Source of the DNA: Clostridiales bacterium CHKCI001
GTDB lineage: Bacteria; Bacillota; Clostridia; Lachnospirales; Lachnospiraceae
Direction of reading: 5' to 3'
Length of the DNA: 64,000 bases
Assembly (NCBI GenBank): GCA_900045905.1
Contig: FCNS01000008.1
Span: 186,001 to 250,000 of the forward strand
Of the stretch, positions 36,743 through 45,622 are shown piece by piece. The position numbers and the translations under genes are program-made. The notes below the pieces were generated by a model, which saw only the letters and a program-made list of their open reading frames with translations, was not told where the DNA came from and made no database searches. Position 1 is the stretch's first letter. Every line of letters begins with the position of its first letter.

Positions 36743-36855
36743 ATAAAAAATTTAAAATTTAAAGTTGTTATGAAAACAATTATATCTTTGCCTCCATAAC
36801 AACTCTTATTTAAAATATGTAAATATAACTAATCATTGTACTAAATTTTTTATAT

Positions 36856-37233
36856 TTAGTGTACATTCCAATAACCACAAATTAAACAATCAAGTGTTGG
36901 ATTATGTCCCATAGCATATAGCGGTTTAAAATAATCTCCTCTTCCAAATGTAACATTCACCCATCCTCCTCTTACTGCTAACACTGGCTGATTGGCATCA
37001 CTTTTTACCCATACATTTCGATATCCTACATATGAACCATCCGAAGCAAACATATCTGTAATACCAACTGCTCCTATCGTAGTATGCCAATCTTCTGATG
37101 TAGCACCTGTAACATATGTATATGTATTACTATCTACAAAACTTCTTACAAATTCAACTTCTCTCGCAGAAGCAGGTGAATAAATCACTAAACTACATAC
37201 CATAATAACAAACAAACTTATCTTTTTCTTCAT
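36856..37233 (-). CDS. Small secreted protein of unknown family
   Basis: The 125-residue precursor has a clear signal peptide (M-K-K-K-I-S-L-F-V-I-M-V-C-S-L-V, cleavage likely after A-S-A at 24) and a mature part of about 100 residues rich in Val, Tyr, Trp, Gly and Asn, ending with C-L-I-C-G-Y-W-N-V-H. GGAGGG lies 8 nt before the ATG. It is the last gene of a cluster with a membrane-anchored protein, an ABC ATPase and two permeases, like the frameshifted secreted protein beside the ABC operon at 4.5-8 kb. A bacteriocin or signalling peptide is plausible, but no known family was recognised. Confidence 0.7.
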   Translation of the reverse strand: MKKKISLFVIMVCSLVIYSPASAREVEFVRSFVDSNTYTYVTGATSEDWHTTIGAVGITDMFASDGSYVGYRNVWVKSDANQPVLAVRGGWVNVTFGRGDYFKPLYAMGHNPTLDCLICGYWNVH

Positions 37234-37268
37234 CTACATATCCCTCCATATGGTTATATTTACATATT

Positions 37269-37970
37269 TTATAATGAATAATACTCTAGAATTTTCCTTC
37301 GTATTTTATTCATCTGCTCCACGATCTGCTTCGAATTAGAAGGAACTCCAATTCCATTAATTTCATTAAAATTATAGTATTCTTTTTTCTCTAATAACGG
37401 AATCTCTTTGTTCAATGATAAAAATGGGAACCAAATTGGATCTATATAATATACTTCTTTTTCCCATATCTCATTTAATGTAGAAGGTTTTAAAAAAAGA
37501 AGATATTTTTCCTTCGGATTCATAAATGTATTACCCTGCTTACAAATCGGTTTTCCATTCTCAATTCCAAATGCCCCATACTGATAAACCATTCCTATTG
37601 TTCCATTTTTCTTTTGATCCCCTTGTAACACGTTCTCAATAAGCACCTTTTGTCCTATAGTATCACTATTATATTCTAATTGATTCAAAGGAGATACAAT
37701 CGCAATCATAGGTACTTCGCTTAATAGGTCTAAAAAATCATCTTCATGTTCTACTAACATCTGATAGGTCTCAGTTTCTCGTTCCTCTCCTATTATTACA
37801 TCAGATGCATCTTTAATTAAAATATTTAACTTGGTCAATTCTTCCCACGTTGTAGCTTCCGCAAGCCCACAATCTGTTACAATATTTTCTTTGCTTTTTC
37901 CTGCTATTAATACAACTAACACCAAAATTAGTAGTAAAAATCCCCACATCTTTGTTGATTTTTTTAGCAT
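37269..37970 (-). CDS. Membrane-anchored extracytoplasmic protein of unknown function
   Basis: The 233-residue protein has one N-terminal helix (about residues 8-24, W-G-F-L-L-L-I-L-V-L-V-V-L-I-A-G) with no lipobox Cys, then a soluble domain rich in Glu, Lys and aromatic residues, presumably outside the cell. No motif was recognised; the central G-Q-K-V-L-I-E-N-V-L-Q-G-D looks like part of a beta domain. It lies between the secreted protein and the ABC ATPase on the same strand, so it may be an immunity or accessory protein of the exporter module (inference). Confidence 0.6.
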   Translation of the reverse strand: MLKKSTKMWGFLLLILVLVVLIAGKSKENIVTDCGLAEATTWEELTKLNILIKDASDVIIGEERETETYQMLVEHEDDFLDLLSEVPMIAIVSPLNQLEYNSDTIGQKVLIENVLQGDQKKNGTIGMVYQYGAFGIENGKPICKQGNTFMNPKEKYLLFLKPSTLNEIWEKEVYYIDPIWFPFLSLNKEIPLLEKKEYYNFNEINGIGVPSNSKQIVEQMNKIRRKILEYYSL

Positions 37971-38039
37971 AATTATCTCTCCATTCTATATTTTTCAACC
38001 CATTCATAAATTTTGAGATACGGCATATACTTTTCTCCA

Positions 38040-38663
38040 TTACATTTCTGCTATTTCTAATTGACCAGATTTCATAAGATATACCTCATCACACAACCCT
38101 GTAATATTTTCTGTAATATGGCTCGCAATACAAATAATAGCACCTCTTTTTGCTTCTTCCTTCACAATATGATAAAACAACTCAACTCCTTTTGCATCTA
38201 GACCATTCGTAGGTTCATCAAATAAAAGCAGTTCTGGACATTCCATTAACGCTTGTGCAATCAAAAGCCTTTGTTTCATACCAAGCGAATATTTGCGGAA
38301 ATTTCTTTTATCATCTGGATTTAATCCAACACGTTCAATTGCCCTTCGAATATCTTTTTCAGAAGCTATTTTTTTTATTTGTGATAAATACCTTAGATTC
38401 TGTAATCCCGTAAATTCTGGATAAAGAGAAGCATGTTCAATCACAACCCCGATTGAAGGTTCTATATGTTTCTCCCTCGATCCCCAGATTACTTCTCCTT
38501 CCGTTGGCCGAACTAATCCTGCCAAAACGCGGAACAGCATAGTCTTTCCTGAACCATTTTCTCCAATTATTCCATATATCTTCCCGTTCTGCAATGAAAG
38601 ATTAATATCATCTAAAAGCACTACTTTTTTAATTTTTTTACTTAGATGATTTATTGTAATCAT
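38040..38663 (-). CDS. ABC transporter ATP-binding protein
   Basis: The 207-residue ATPase shows Walker A G-E-N-G-S-G-K-T-M (about 34-42; Met replaces the usual second Ser/Thr), signature Y-S-L-G-M-K-Q-R (about 125), Walker B L-L-L-F-D-E-P-T-N-G-L-D and H-loop S-H. It is a short, single-domain exporter type. Two permease genes lie upstream and the secreted-protein genes downstream, so it should power export or self-protection for this cassette. Confidence 0.92.
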   Translation of the reverse strand: MITINHLSKKIKKVVLLDDINLSLQNGKIYGIIGENGSGKTMLFRVLAGLVRPTEGEVIWGSREKHIEPSIGVVIEHASLYPEFTGLQNLRYLSQIKKIASEKDIRRAIERVGLNPDDKRNFRKYSLGMKQRLLIAQALMECPELLLFDEPTNGLDAKGVELFYHIVKEEAKRGAIICIASHITENITGLCDEVYLMKSGQLEIAEM

Positions 38664-38717
38664 AGACTCTCTCCTCTTAACAATCCTTTATCATATAAAA
38701 TACAGCTAAGTATATTT

Positions 38718-39464
38718 TTACAGTGAAATATCCATATGATTTACCCACTTTTCCCCTACTACACTTATCATTATACAAAGAAATCCATCCCAAATAATCG
38801 TTGGGAGAAGTGAATACCCTGTTTGCAAACCCAAATAGCAAAATGGATTCCATATTGTCAAATTAGAATTCAATTCAGCCCTAATTGCCGCAACAATAAA
38901 GAAACAAATTATGCTATATGTAATCAGAAAGCTAGCTAGAATATTCCATCTAATTGCACATAGGTTTAAGATTAACGTAGTCAATATCGTAATCATAGTT
39001 TGAATACAAAATACAAATAATACAGTTTTCCAAAAATCAAATTCAACAGATCTTCCTGATTGATATAAAGTCAGAGCCGTAAGCATTCCAACTAATACAA
39101 AATTATAGGCAATGCTCAACCCAACTAACTCAAATACTTTTTTCGTAAACCATTTTTTCCGATCTCTAGCCCTAGAAAAAATATAAACACTAATATTTTG
39201 AAAATATTCTGACAAATAGGTTCCATATAAAATATGAAATAATGTTAAGTAACCTATTTTTTCCGAAGCCAGAATGAACTTTGTTATCTCTATATCGTCA
39301 CCTTCCAATTCTGTTACTGTTCCAAATAGTTTTCCTAGTAATAGTTTTGTCGCATCTAACTCCATTGGCTCTGATATAATTGCATAGCCCTCCAGAAGAA
39401 ACAATAAAAGAATCACATAAAAGATCTTACTCCATTTTTTTCTTCTCATTCTATTCCTCAACAC
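38718..39464 (-). CDS. ABC-2-like permease subunit
   Basis: The 248-residue protein begins with a basic R-N-R-M-R-R-K-K-W and a first helix (13-30), then about five more helices (near 65-85, 105-130, 145-170, 170-195 and 215-235). No catalytic motif is present. Its position between another permease and the ATPase, with short gaps, supports a role as one half of the membrane channel. It has no clear resemblance to a specific substrate family. Confidence 0.7.
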   Translation of the reverse strand: MLRNRMRRKKWSKIFYVILLLFLLEGYAIISEPMELDATKLLLGKLFGTVTELEGDDIEITKFILASEKIGYLTLFHILYGTYLSEYFQNISVYIFSRARDRKKWFTKKVFELVGLSIAYNFVLVGMLTALTLYQSGRSVEFDFWKTVLFVFCIQTMITILTTLILNLCAIRWNILASFLITYSIICFFIVAAIRAELNSNLTIWNPFCYLGLQTGYSLLPTIIWDGFLCIMISVVGEKWVNHMDISL

Positions 39465-39490
39465 TGTATTTTCCTAAAACTTCTCCTAAT

Positions 39491-40423
39491 TTATTCTCCC
39501 TGAATATGCCTCATCTCTTTCTTTATTGCAAATTTTATACATATGCTACAAAAAGTAACTATAATAGCTGCCACACAAAACAGATAAATTGTATTCTGCC
39601 CCCGCTCTCCAAATGGATTTACATATTCCAAGAGATTATAACAAACATATTCTGGTCCTTCTTTATACCCCATACTTTCCACTTCTAAAGGAGAGAATGG
39701 ATTTGAACCAGCATTTTTATAAGAGTATTCCGTTAACACATTCATTAGTTTTAACAACACAAAAAGTGGAATAAACAGAAAAATTCGTCCCCTTCGTATT
39801 AAAAAAGAAAAACACAGTAGAATTACCCCAAAAACTCCCGATAACGTCGACAATAAAACAATATACCAAATATAATAAAGATGTGGATAGTTTAAATATA
39901 ATTTTAAAAATGGAAGCTGTATATTCTGCACATGTATTGCATAATAAGTTCCTGTCAACATTCCGTCATATCCTTCCGTCCCATAATAAGCTCCCATAAT
40001 ATTATTCGTATGAGGGAATGTCACTTGGCATAAAATATAATTAATCAAAAATGGAAGCATAATAATTAAAAAACCCCCAATAAAACAAACGATCACTTTA
40101 GATAAAATATATCGTTGCACTCCCATTTTAGAAATTAAAAGAATGGAAGTTCCATTTGCTCGTTCAACTATATAAGATGTCGCATATGGTAACACCACTA
40201 ATATCGGAAATAAAAAAGTAAAATAATACCACAATGGATGTAAATTCGACCCGCAATAAAATTGTGTTGCATCCCAATACACCATAAGATCTGTTCCTGT
40301 TTGCTGTTTTACTTCGTACCAATAACAGTATAATGCCCAACAAAAAGTAAAGGAAAATGCTAATTTAAATTCTTTTTTATTCACCATTACAAAAAATTGC
40401 ATTCGTACCGCTTTCCCCATCAT
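39491..40423 (-). CDS. ABC-2-like permease subunit
   Basis: The 310-residue membrane protein has about six helices (near 18-35, 60-80, 108-130, 185-205, 210-230 and 280-300) and a large loop around 135-175 rich in Tyr and Gly. P-Y-A-T-S-Y-I-V-E-R-A-N-G-T-S after helix 2 recalls the coupling-helix region of ABC-2 permeases. It is the first gene of the cassette; the 420 AT-rich bases upstream should hold its promoter. Confidence 0.72.
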   Translation of the reverse strand: MMGKAVRMQFFVMVNKKEFKLAFSFTFCWALYCYWYEVKQQTGTDLMVYWDATQFYCGSNLHPLWYYFTFLFPILVVLPYATSYIVERANGTSILLISKMGVQRYILSKVIVCFIGGFLIIMLPFLINYILCQVTFPHTNNIMGAYYGTEGYDGMLTGTYYAIHVQNIQLPFLKLYLNYPHLYYIWYIVLLSTLSGVFGVILLCFSFLIRRGRIFLFIPLFVLLKLMNVLTEYSYKNAGSNPFSPLEVESMGYKEGPEYVCYNLLEYVNPFGERGQNTIYLFCVAAIIVTFCSICIKFAIKKEMRHIQGE

Positions 40424-40687
40424 TTTCCTCCTGTAAATTTACTCAATATTTAATAAATATAAAAATTTCTTCTTAACTATTGTGATATTTATCTTTTACT
40501 TTACTATTTTTATAGAATACTATATTATCACTATATTAAAACTTTGTCAATACTCTTGAATTATATTATGAATAGATTTTTTCTTACAAAAATAATTCAT
40601 TTTTTCGATTAATATTCTATTATCTTTATAATTTAATTATTTTCAGCTATATTTTTGCATTATTTTTTCTATTTCAAGTAAATACAG
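40424..40687. other. Very AT-rich leader region of the exporter cassette
   Basis: No ORF, terminator or repeat was recognised here. The composition is more AT-rich than that of the neighbouring genes and fits imported DNA. Confidence 0.5.
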
Positions 40688-40782
40688 TATATTTTGTGAA
40701 AGTTTTTTCTTAATTCATGTTTCGTTTCTTTTTCATTTTTTTCAATTAAAAATGATATTTTTAATATTTTTAAATAAATAGG
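40688..40782 (-). pseudogene. Degenerate relic of the mcrC 3' end
   Basis: About 95 bases align with 41991-42084, the coding region for the last part of McrC (P-F-L-I-E-K-N-E-E-E-T-E-R-E-L-K-Q-K-F-Q-K). I counted roughly 15 differences and one indel; the frame is lost. It lies upstream of the exporter cassette on the cassette side of the intact lipoprotein gene, separated from the true mcrC by that gene. Confidence 0.7.
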
Positions 40783-40800
40783 TTATTTTTTATATAACAT

Positions 40801-40831
40801 GATCGCCAGCTACTGACTGTAGCTGGCGATC
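40801..40831. terminator. 13-bp perfect hairpin after the lipoprotein gene
   Basis: GATCGCCAGCTAC and GTAGCTGGCGATC close a 5-base loop just beyond the stop of the lipoprotein gene. There is no proper T-run, so termination strength is uncertain. Its core matches the hairpin at 36292-36332. Confidence 0.6.
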
Positions 40832-40839
40832 CAATTACA

Positions 40840-41203
40840 ATTCTATTGAATATTTAACAAATATAAAAGATCTCCAATATTATATACAACTGCACATCCC
40901 TCTGGATGCTCTGTGTTATTCGTCAATGTAACCGAATTCAAATAATGGTCTCCATCATCAAAATTCCAATCTTTGATTTGATTCCATACCTCATCTGGAT
41001 TTGTGGTATAAAGGTTTTGATGCTCCAAAATCGTTTCCTGCGGAGTCTGAATGCATTCTTCCAACTCTCTGTAATCCTGCATCACAATATAACGGTACAA
41101 ATGATATGCCTTCTTTTGATTTTCATTTGTAATATTCTTTACCTGTGCTTCTGGAGAACTAAATGAGGTACGTACAATCGTTCCGATCTGTTCTGTACTT
41201 AAT
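40840..41203. repeat. Right 364-bp direct repeat (3' part of the lipoprotein gene)
   Basis: This copy matches 36379-36742 at 359 of 364 positions, in the same orientation. It is contained in the intact gene, so this is the parental copy. The two enclose 4097 bases holding the exporter cassette and the mcrC relic. Confidence 0.9.
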
Positions 41204-41676
41204 GGCTGTCCGTACTGTTTTACCAGTTCTGCACTGATTTCATCTACAGGATTTTCAAATGTTACAGTCACTCCAGTTAAAAATTGATCTGGAAGAGTTA
41301 ATAAATTACTTGGTACATTAGCTGCTGCATCTGGACGCTTTGAAAAATTAAGTATCACCGTTCCTTCTCTTTCATATAAGGTCTGCTTCTGATTCAAAGC
41401 ATAGGATGTTTCTGTTTCACTTGCACTTTCCTGCACGGTCCAATTATTTTGGAACTTGCAAGCACAATCTTCCAATGACATGCCCCATTGCAAATCAAAT
41501 GGCAATGGCAAGCCAACTGTCTCCTGTATTACTTCACTTGACTCCGAACTTGATGCCCCAACTGGTGTCGTATTCTCGGCACTATTACTATTCTGTGCAG
41601 GATTTGCAGGATTGTTTGCACAAGCAACCAGCAATAGAATGCTAATTAATAATATTGGCAAATATATCTTTTTCAT
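40843..41676 (-). CDS. Secreted lipoprotein of unknown function
   Basis: The 277-residue precursor has a lipoprotein signal (M-K-K-I-Y-L-P-I-L-L-I-S-I-L-L-L, lipobox L-V-A-C with Cys near 19), a low-complexity Asn/Ser/Glu linker to about residue 50, and a globular domain with L-Q-W-G-M-S-L-E-D, a segment often seen in small extracytoplasmic lipoproteins of clostridia. AAAGGAG precedes the ATG at 41676; the longer frame from 41709 has no ribosome site. A second, truncated copy lies at 36379-36742. Function unknown; it is just downstream of mcrBC but probably unrelated. Confidence 0.82.
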   Translation of the reverse strand: MKKIYLPILLISILLLVACANNPANPAQNSNSAENTTPVGASSSESSEVIQETVGLPLPFDLQWGMSLEDCACKFQNNWTVQESASETETSYALNQKQTLYEREGTVILNFSKRPDAAANVPSNLLTLPDQFLTGVTVTFENPVDEISAELVKQYGQPLSTEQIGTIVRTSFSSPEAQVKNITNENQKKAYHLYRYIVMQDYRELEECIQTPQETILEHQNLYTTNPDEVWNQIKDWNFDDGDHYLNSVTLTNNTEHPEGCAVVYNIGDLLYLLNIQ

Positions 41677-41934
41677 AGGCATCTCCTTTCTCCAAATTGG
41701 TAATGACAATTTGGAATTTTCATCCTTACCAAAAATATTCCAATAAATTATAATGTATCAACAATAGTAACCCTTAGATGATATTTTTAGTATTCTATTT
41801 GTATAGTTTTTATATATGTAATTTTATCATAGTATCAAATTTTTGTCCAGTATTTTTTAATTATTATTCCCAAAATATATAAAAATTCATTCAAAAAATG
41901 ATATTTTTGCACTAATGGAAATCCAAATAATAAC

Positions 41935-41976
41935 AAGAGCAAATGATCCATAATTGGTCTGTATCATTCGCTCTTT
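41935..41976 (-). terminator. Hairpin overlapping the mcrC stop
   Basis: AGAGCGAATGAT and ATCATTTGCTCT on the minus strand form an imperfect stem with only a short T-rich tail. A weak terminator is likely. Confidence 0.5.
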
Positions 41977-43340
41977 TCCAGATAGTTATCGTATATCTTC
42001 TGAAATTTTTGCTTTAGTTCACGTTCTGTTTCTTCTTCGTTTTTTTCAATTAGAAATGGTATTTTTAATATTTTTAAATGGATAGGATCGTCTGTTTGCA
42101 GTTGAATTTGATATGCAATTTCAATCGAAGTCGATGGTTCTTTCCAATACAGAGGATAAACTAAAAATACATGTTTGGCCTTTCTTTTTGCTGCATAGAT
42201 TGCTATTTGACGAATATCCTGTTCGGAAATGCCAAATCGTTTTTGATCTGGAGTGTTGAATGGCTGAATTTCTTTGTATTTTGTATCCAGTACGATCGTA
42301 TTTTGTTCTATTTGAATTACAATATCTTCTCGAAGCCCAAATGCTTTTCCGATATTTTGTCCATTAATCCATAAGTCAGCTAAATATTGATCCGTTGTTT
42401 GTGTTTTTATGGATACCTTCGCTGGTAAGGAAGCTTTTAAAAAGCCACTTACAAAGCGTTCAAACAAAAGCTCGGTCGGAAATAAAAAACAATATGATTC
42501 GTTCTTTCCCAATTCCATTGCATTACCAAGCGAGTTTAGAAAAAATTTGCTCATAGTTAAAACCGTTTGATATGGCTTTTGATGAATCGGAATTACAATT
42601 CGATCCCAATCATTTCTGTTACCAGTACTTAAACGAACATTTGCGAGTCTTCCAATTATCGCTCTCAAATTTTTCTTACTGTCTTCTTCTTTCGTTCGAA
42701 TCATTAATAACTGACAAGTTTGTTTTATGATCTGATTCAGTGGATTATCTAATATAAACTCTGAATATTCATATGGTACTTGCTCCCATCTTCCAGTTGG
42801 ATACTGCTTTAATAAATACTCCTCTGTAAGCAGTTTTCCTCTTATAAATCCCCCTCTTTCTTCTCTTTTTTCATACTGAATATACGGCTGACGTTCCACT
42901 AATTTTTTTGTGTATCCTGCATAGAATGCAATGAACAACTCCAAGAAGTTTGGTTTTCCTAAAAGGGAATCTCGAGTGGAAAAAAACGGAATATTAAGTC
43001 GATCACAGTATCCAAGCCAAAAGGAAATATTTCTTACAAGCATGGAAGCTTCCAATTTTGTTCGTTCTTTGGATGATTCATTTTGAAACAGCTTAGGAAA
43101 AATATTAAGCTGCTCTCCTTTAAATAGAACACTGCCTATATAATTTTGTATTTTAATTCCATCCAATCGGTTAAAATCAATAAATCTCTGGGTTCGTTCT
43201 GTCTCTTCATCCCAGTAAAAGATGGTTCGTTCTGTCCAGCTTTTTTGCAAAAACTGCTCTAATTCAATCAATACGGACTCCCTTTGCCATTCCTCTGGGA
43301 GTTCTGTCCGTTTTATTATTTCATATTCCAGTACGTTCAT
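41964..43340 (-). CDS. mcrC: McrC-type subunit of a type IV (modified-DNA) restriction system
   Basis: McrC joins the McrB GTPase ring and supplies the nuclease that cuts modified DNA. The protein (458 residues from the ATG at 43340) has the PD-(D/E)xK core near its C-terminus (E-D-I-V-I-Q-I-E-Q-N-T-I-V-L-D-T-K-Y-K, with D and the E/D-x-K pair) and the downstream Y-A-A-K-R-K segment. It overlaps the mcrB stop in another frame. ATGs at 43379 and 43352 are alternatives; AAGGA at moderate distance favours 43340, but weakly. A relic of its 3' end lies at 40688-40782. Confidence 0.88.
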   Translation of the reverse strand: MNVLEYEIIKRTELPEEWQRESVLIELEQFLQKSWTERTIFYWDEETERTQRFIDFNRLDGIKIQNYIGSVLFKGEQLNIFPKLFQNESSKERTKLEASMLVRNISFWLGYCDRLNIPFFSTRDSLLGKPNFLELFIAFYAGYTKKLVERQPYIQYEKREERGGFIRGKLLTEEYLLKQYPTGRWEQVPYEYSEFILDNPLNQIIKQTCQLLMIRTKEEDSKKNLRAIIGRLANVRLSTGNRNDWDRIVIPIHQKPYQTVLTMSKFFLNSLGNAMELGKNESYCFLFPTELLFERFVSGFLKASLPAKVSIKTQTTDQYLADLWINGQNIGKAFGLREDIVIQIEQNTIVLDTKYKEIQPFNTPDQKRFGISEQDIRQIAIYAAKRKAKHVFLVYPLYWKEPSTSIEIAYQIQLQTDDPIHLKILKIPFLIEKNEEETERELKQKFQKIYDNYLEKSE

Positions 43341-45462
43341 GGCTACTTTCATCCTTTTTTCGAATTCGGATTCTTCCATTACTATAAGAATCTATTTCAA
43401 ATTCTGTTTTTTCTAAACAATCCAATGCCTGACGTATTTTTTCTTCTTCATTATAAAAATATTCATATAATAATGGCAGGATATTTTGATTAAACATTTC
43501 TTCCAAATCCATTTCTGTTCGATTCATAAAAAAAGAATGTCCAATTAAAAGATCAGTATTTCTCAATTCCTTTTTTAAATAACTATTTAGCATTTGGAAA
43601 ACTGACCGAAGTTGTTTATTTTCGATCTTATCGGCTTGTGGAGGCATTTCAATAAATTGAAATCTTCTGCGCAGCGCAGTATCTATAATAGAGATGGATT
43701 GATCCGCCGAATTCATTGTTCCAATTAAGTAAAGATTATTTGGTACAGCAAAGCAATCTCCAGATGGTAGCTTTACAATCAGTTGATTGATCTCTCCAAT
43801 TCGTTTATCCTCTTCCAGTAACGTAATCAATTCACCAAATATTTTGGAAATATTTCCACGATTAATTTCATCAATAATAAGGACATAGTTTTTTTCTGGA
43901 TGTTGTAAGGCACGATCCGATATCTGTTTAAATATTCCATCTGTTTTTTGAAATGAAATTGTCTGTGCCTGAAGATTCGGACGAATTCCTTGTACAAATT
44001 CTTCATATCCATAACTTTGGTGAAACGTTGTAAATACAATCTGCCCTGTTTGAACTAGGTTTTCATATTGTTTCATCTGCTCTTTGCGCTGCTGAATCGT
44101 CTGTTTGGAATCGTTTGCTCTGCGATTTTCTATAATTGCTAATGCGTACTCCACAACAGAATAAGTTTTTCCCGTCCCAGGGGGGCCGTATAAAATTTGA
44201 TTCAATGGATGAAGGGGATTGTTTCTTGGCTCTCGTTCTACTTTCTTATCACTCGTTATTTTTTTATTTTTTGTATCACTCCATACAGGCTGTTTTGATT
44301 TTCTTTTTTCACTATAATATCTTTGATACAAATAATAGAGATTTTCTTCGTCTTTTAATTCATAAAAAGAAGTCCGAAGTCCTTCCGACTTGTTCGGAAG
44401 TTTTTCTCCTATCTGAAAACAGCAATGCCACTGAATCGGCTTCCTATGAGAAAATTTGACACTTTCATTATAATAATAGGCACCCACACTATCTCCAAAT
44501 GCCAAGAGCTGTTCTCCTCTCATTGCAACAAAAATACTCGTATTCGTGCTATTATAAAAATTAGCTAATTCCTTTGCTTTTCGAGATGCTAATTGCTTTA
44601 CTCCTGGATAATAGAGTTCCTGTAATTTTTCCCTTAATTCCCGTTTACTTAATAGTTCTCCCTGTACATATTGATCCAATGGACCTAAATCACTCCAGCC
44701 AATCGCAGCGATATGATTTTCTTTCCATTCAGAAAAATAGTCTTCTCCCTTATCCGATGTTCCAATTCGGAAAAAGGAACGTACCTCTCCAAACTGGGCA
44801 TAGGATATCGTACAAAATTGCTGCATCGTTACATTCGCTTTTCTCGCTAACAAACTAATCTGTCCACTTCTTCCATAAAAAAAATGATCTGGATGAATTC
44901 CATATGCAAATAAAATATGTTTTTGCCATGCTTCACTATGCCAGATACTAAATTCATCGGGAAAAATCCAATGCAAATATTCATGAAACCACTCGTGATA
45001 GGCATTAACGCCCATAGCTTTCCAAAGTGCTTGATCAAACGTATGATAATCTTCGACTGATTGCAATTTCTTTTTTCTCAGAATTACAGAAAAACCTGCT
45101 TTCCAGCATTCCCAAATTTCCTGCCGTATTGTATTTAACTCTTTTTTGGAGCATTTTTTTAAATACTCTTTATTTACAAAAATCTTCTCTTTACTACAAA
45201 AAACGACAGATGGTTGATGTTCTCTTTCTCCAACTCTATGATCCTTCCACCACGTTTCAATATTTTCTTTTTCTCCAACTGCAAAAATAGATTCCAACAG
45301 CGATTGAGCAGATAATTTTACGAAATACTCTGGAGAAAACTTTTGCTGAAATTCTTTATAATATTGCTCATAATCCTCTCGAACTTCAGTCTCATACTCT
45401 CGTTTATATTTCTGAATTATCTGCTCTGCCTGAATCCATTCCTTTTCCCACTCTGCCCTCAT
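43321..45462 (-). CDS. mcrB: McrB-type AAA+ GTPase of a type IV restriction system, with N-terminal recognition domains
   Basis: The roughly 713-residue protein carries at residues 430-690 the McrB AAA+ motor: Walker A L-Y-G-P-P-G-T-G-K-T, Walker B L-I-I-D-E-I-N-R-G-N (the McrB signature with Asn-Arg-Gly-Asn) and sensor L-I-G-T-M-N-S-A-D. Before it, about residues 210-370 form a domain with A-A-I-G-W-S-D-L-G and F-V-A-M-R-G, typical of EVE/PUA-like modified-base readers. The N-terminal 200 residues look like a separate alpha-rich module. With McrC it should cut phage or foreign DNA bearing modified cytosines. The start could be GTG 45474 or ATG 45462. Confidence 0.88.
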   Translation of the reverse strand: MRAEWEKEWIQAEQIIQKYKREYETEVREDYEQYYKEFQQKFSPEYFVKLSAQSLLESIFAVGEKENIETWWKDHRVGEREHQPSVVFCSKEKIFVNKEYLKKCSKKELNTIRQEIWECWKAGFSVILRKKKLQSVEDYHTFDQALWKAMGVNAYHEWFHEYLHWIFPDEFSIWHSEAWQKHILFAYGIHPDHFFYGRSGQISLLARKANVTMQQFCTISYAQFGEVRSFFRIGTSDKGEDYFSEWKENHIAAIGWSDLGPLDQYVQGELLSKRELREKLQELYYPGVKQLASRKAKELANFYNSTNTSIFVAMRGEQLLAFGDSVGAYYYNESVKFSHRKPIQWHCCFQIGEKLPNKSEGLRTSFYELKDEENLYYLYQRYYSEKRKSKQPVWSDTKNKKITSDKKVEREPRNNPLHPLNQILYGPPGTGKTYSVVEYALAIIENRRANDSKQTIQQRKEQMKQYENLVQTGQIVFTTFHQSYGYEEFVQGIRPNLQAQTISFQKTDGIFKQISDRALQHPEKNYVLIIDEINRGNISKIFGELITLLEEDKRIGEINQLIVKLPSGDCFAVPNNLYLIGTMNSADQSISIIDTALRRRFQFIEMPPQADKIENKQLRSVFQMLNSYLKKELRNTDLLIGHSFFMNRTEMDLEEMFNQNILPLLYEYFYNEEEKIRQALDCLEKTEFEIDSYSNGRIRIRKKDESSHERTGI

Positions 45463-45622
45463 ATATCTTCTCACTCTCTTTGCAAAATATCATACTTCTT
45501 GACTTATCAAACGCCAAAATAAGTGTGCAAACACTCTATTATATTCACTGTTCGATAGAACGTTTTATTTAGTATAACATAAAATTTTTGTCATAAAAAG
45601 AGAGAGAATGAAAAAAATAGAT

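Noticed and set aside
37831-38016. Plus-strand ORFs across the exporter cassette
   Set aside because: They lack ribosome sites and lie antisense to well-supported genes.
45540-45565. SOS-like box upstream of mcrB (GTTCGATAGAAC)
   Set aside because: The half-sites are in the wrong order: LexA sites read GAAC-N4-GTTC.
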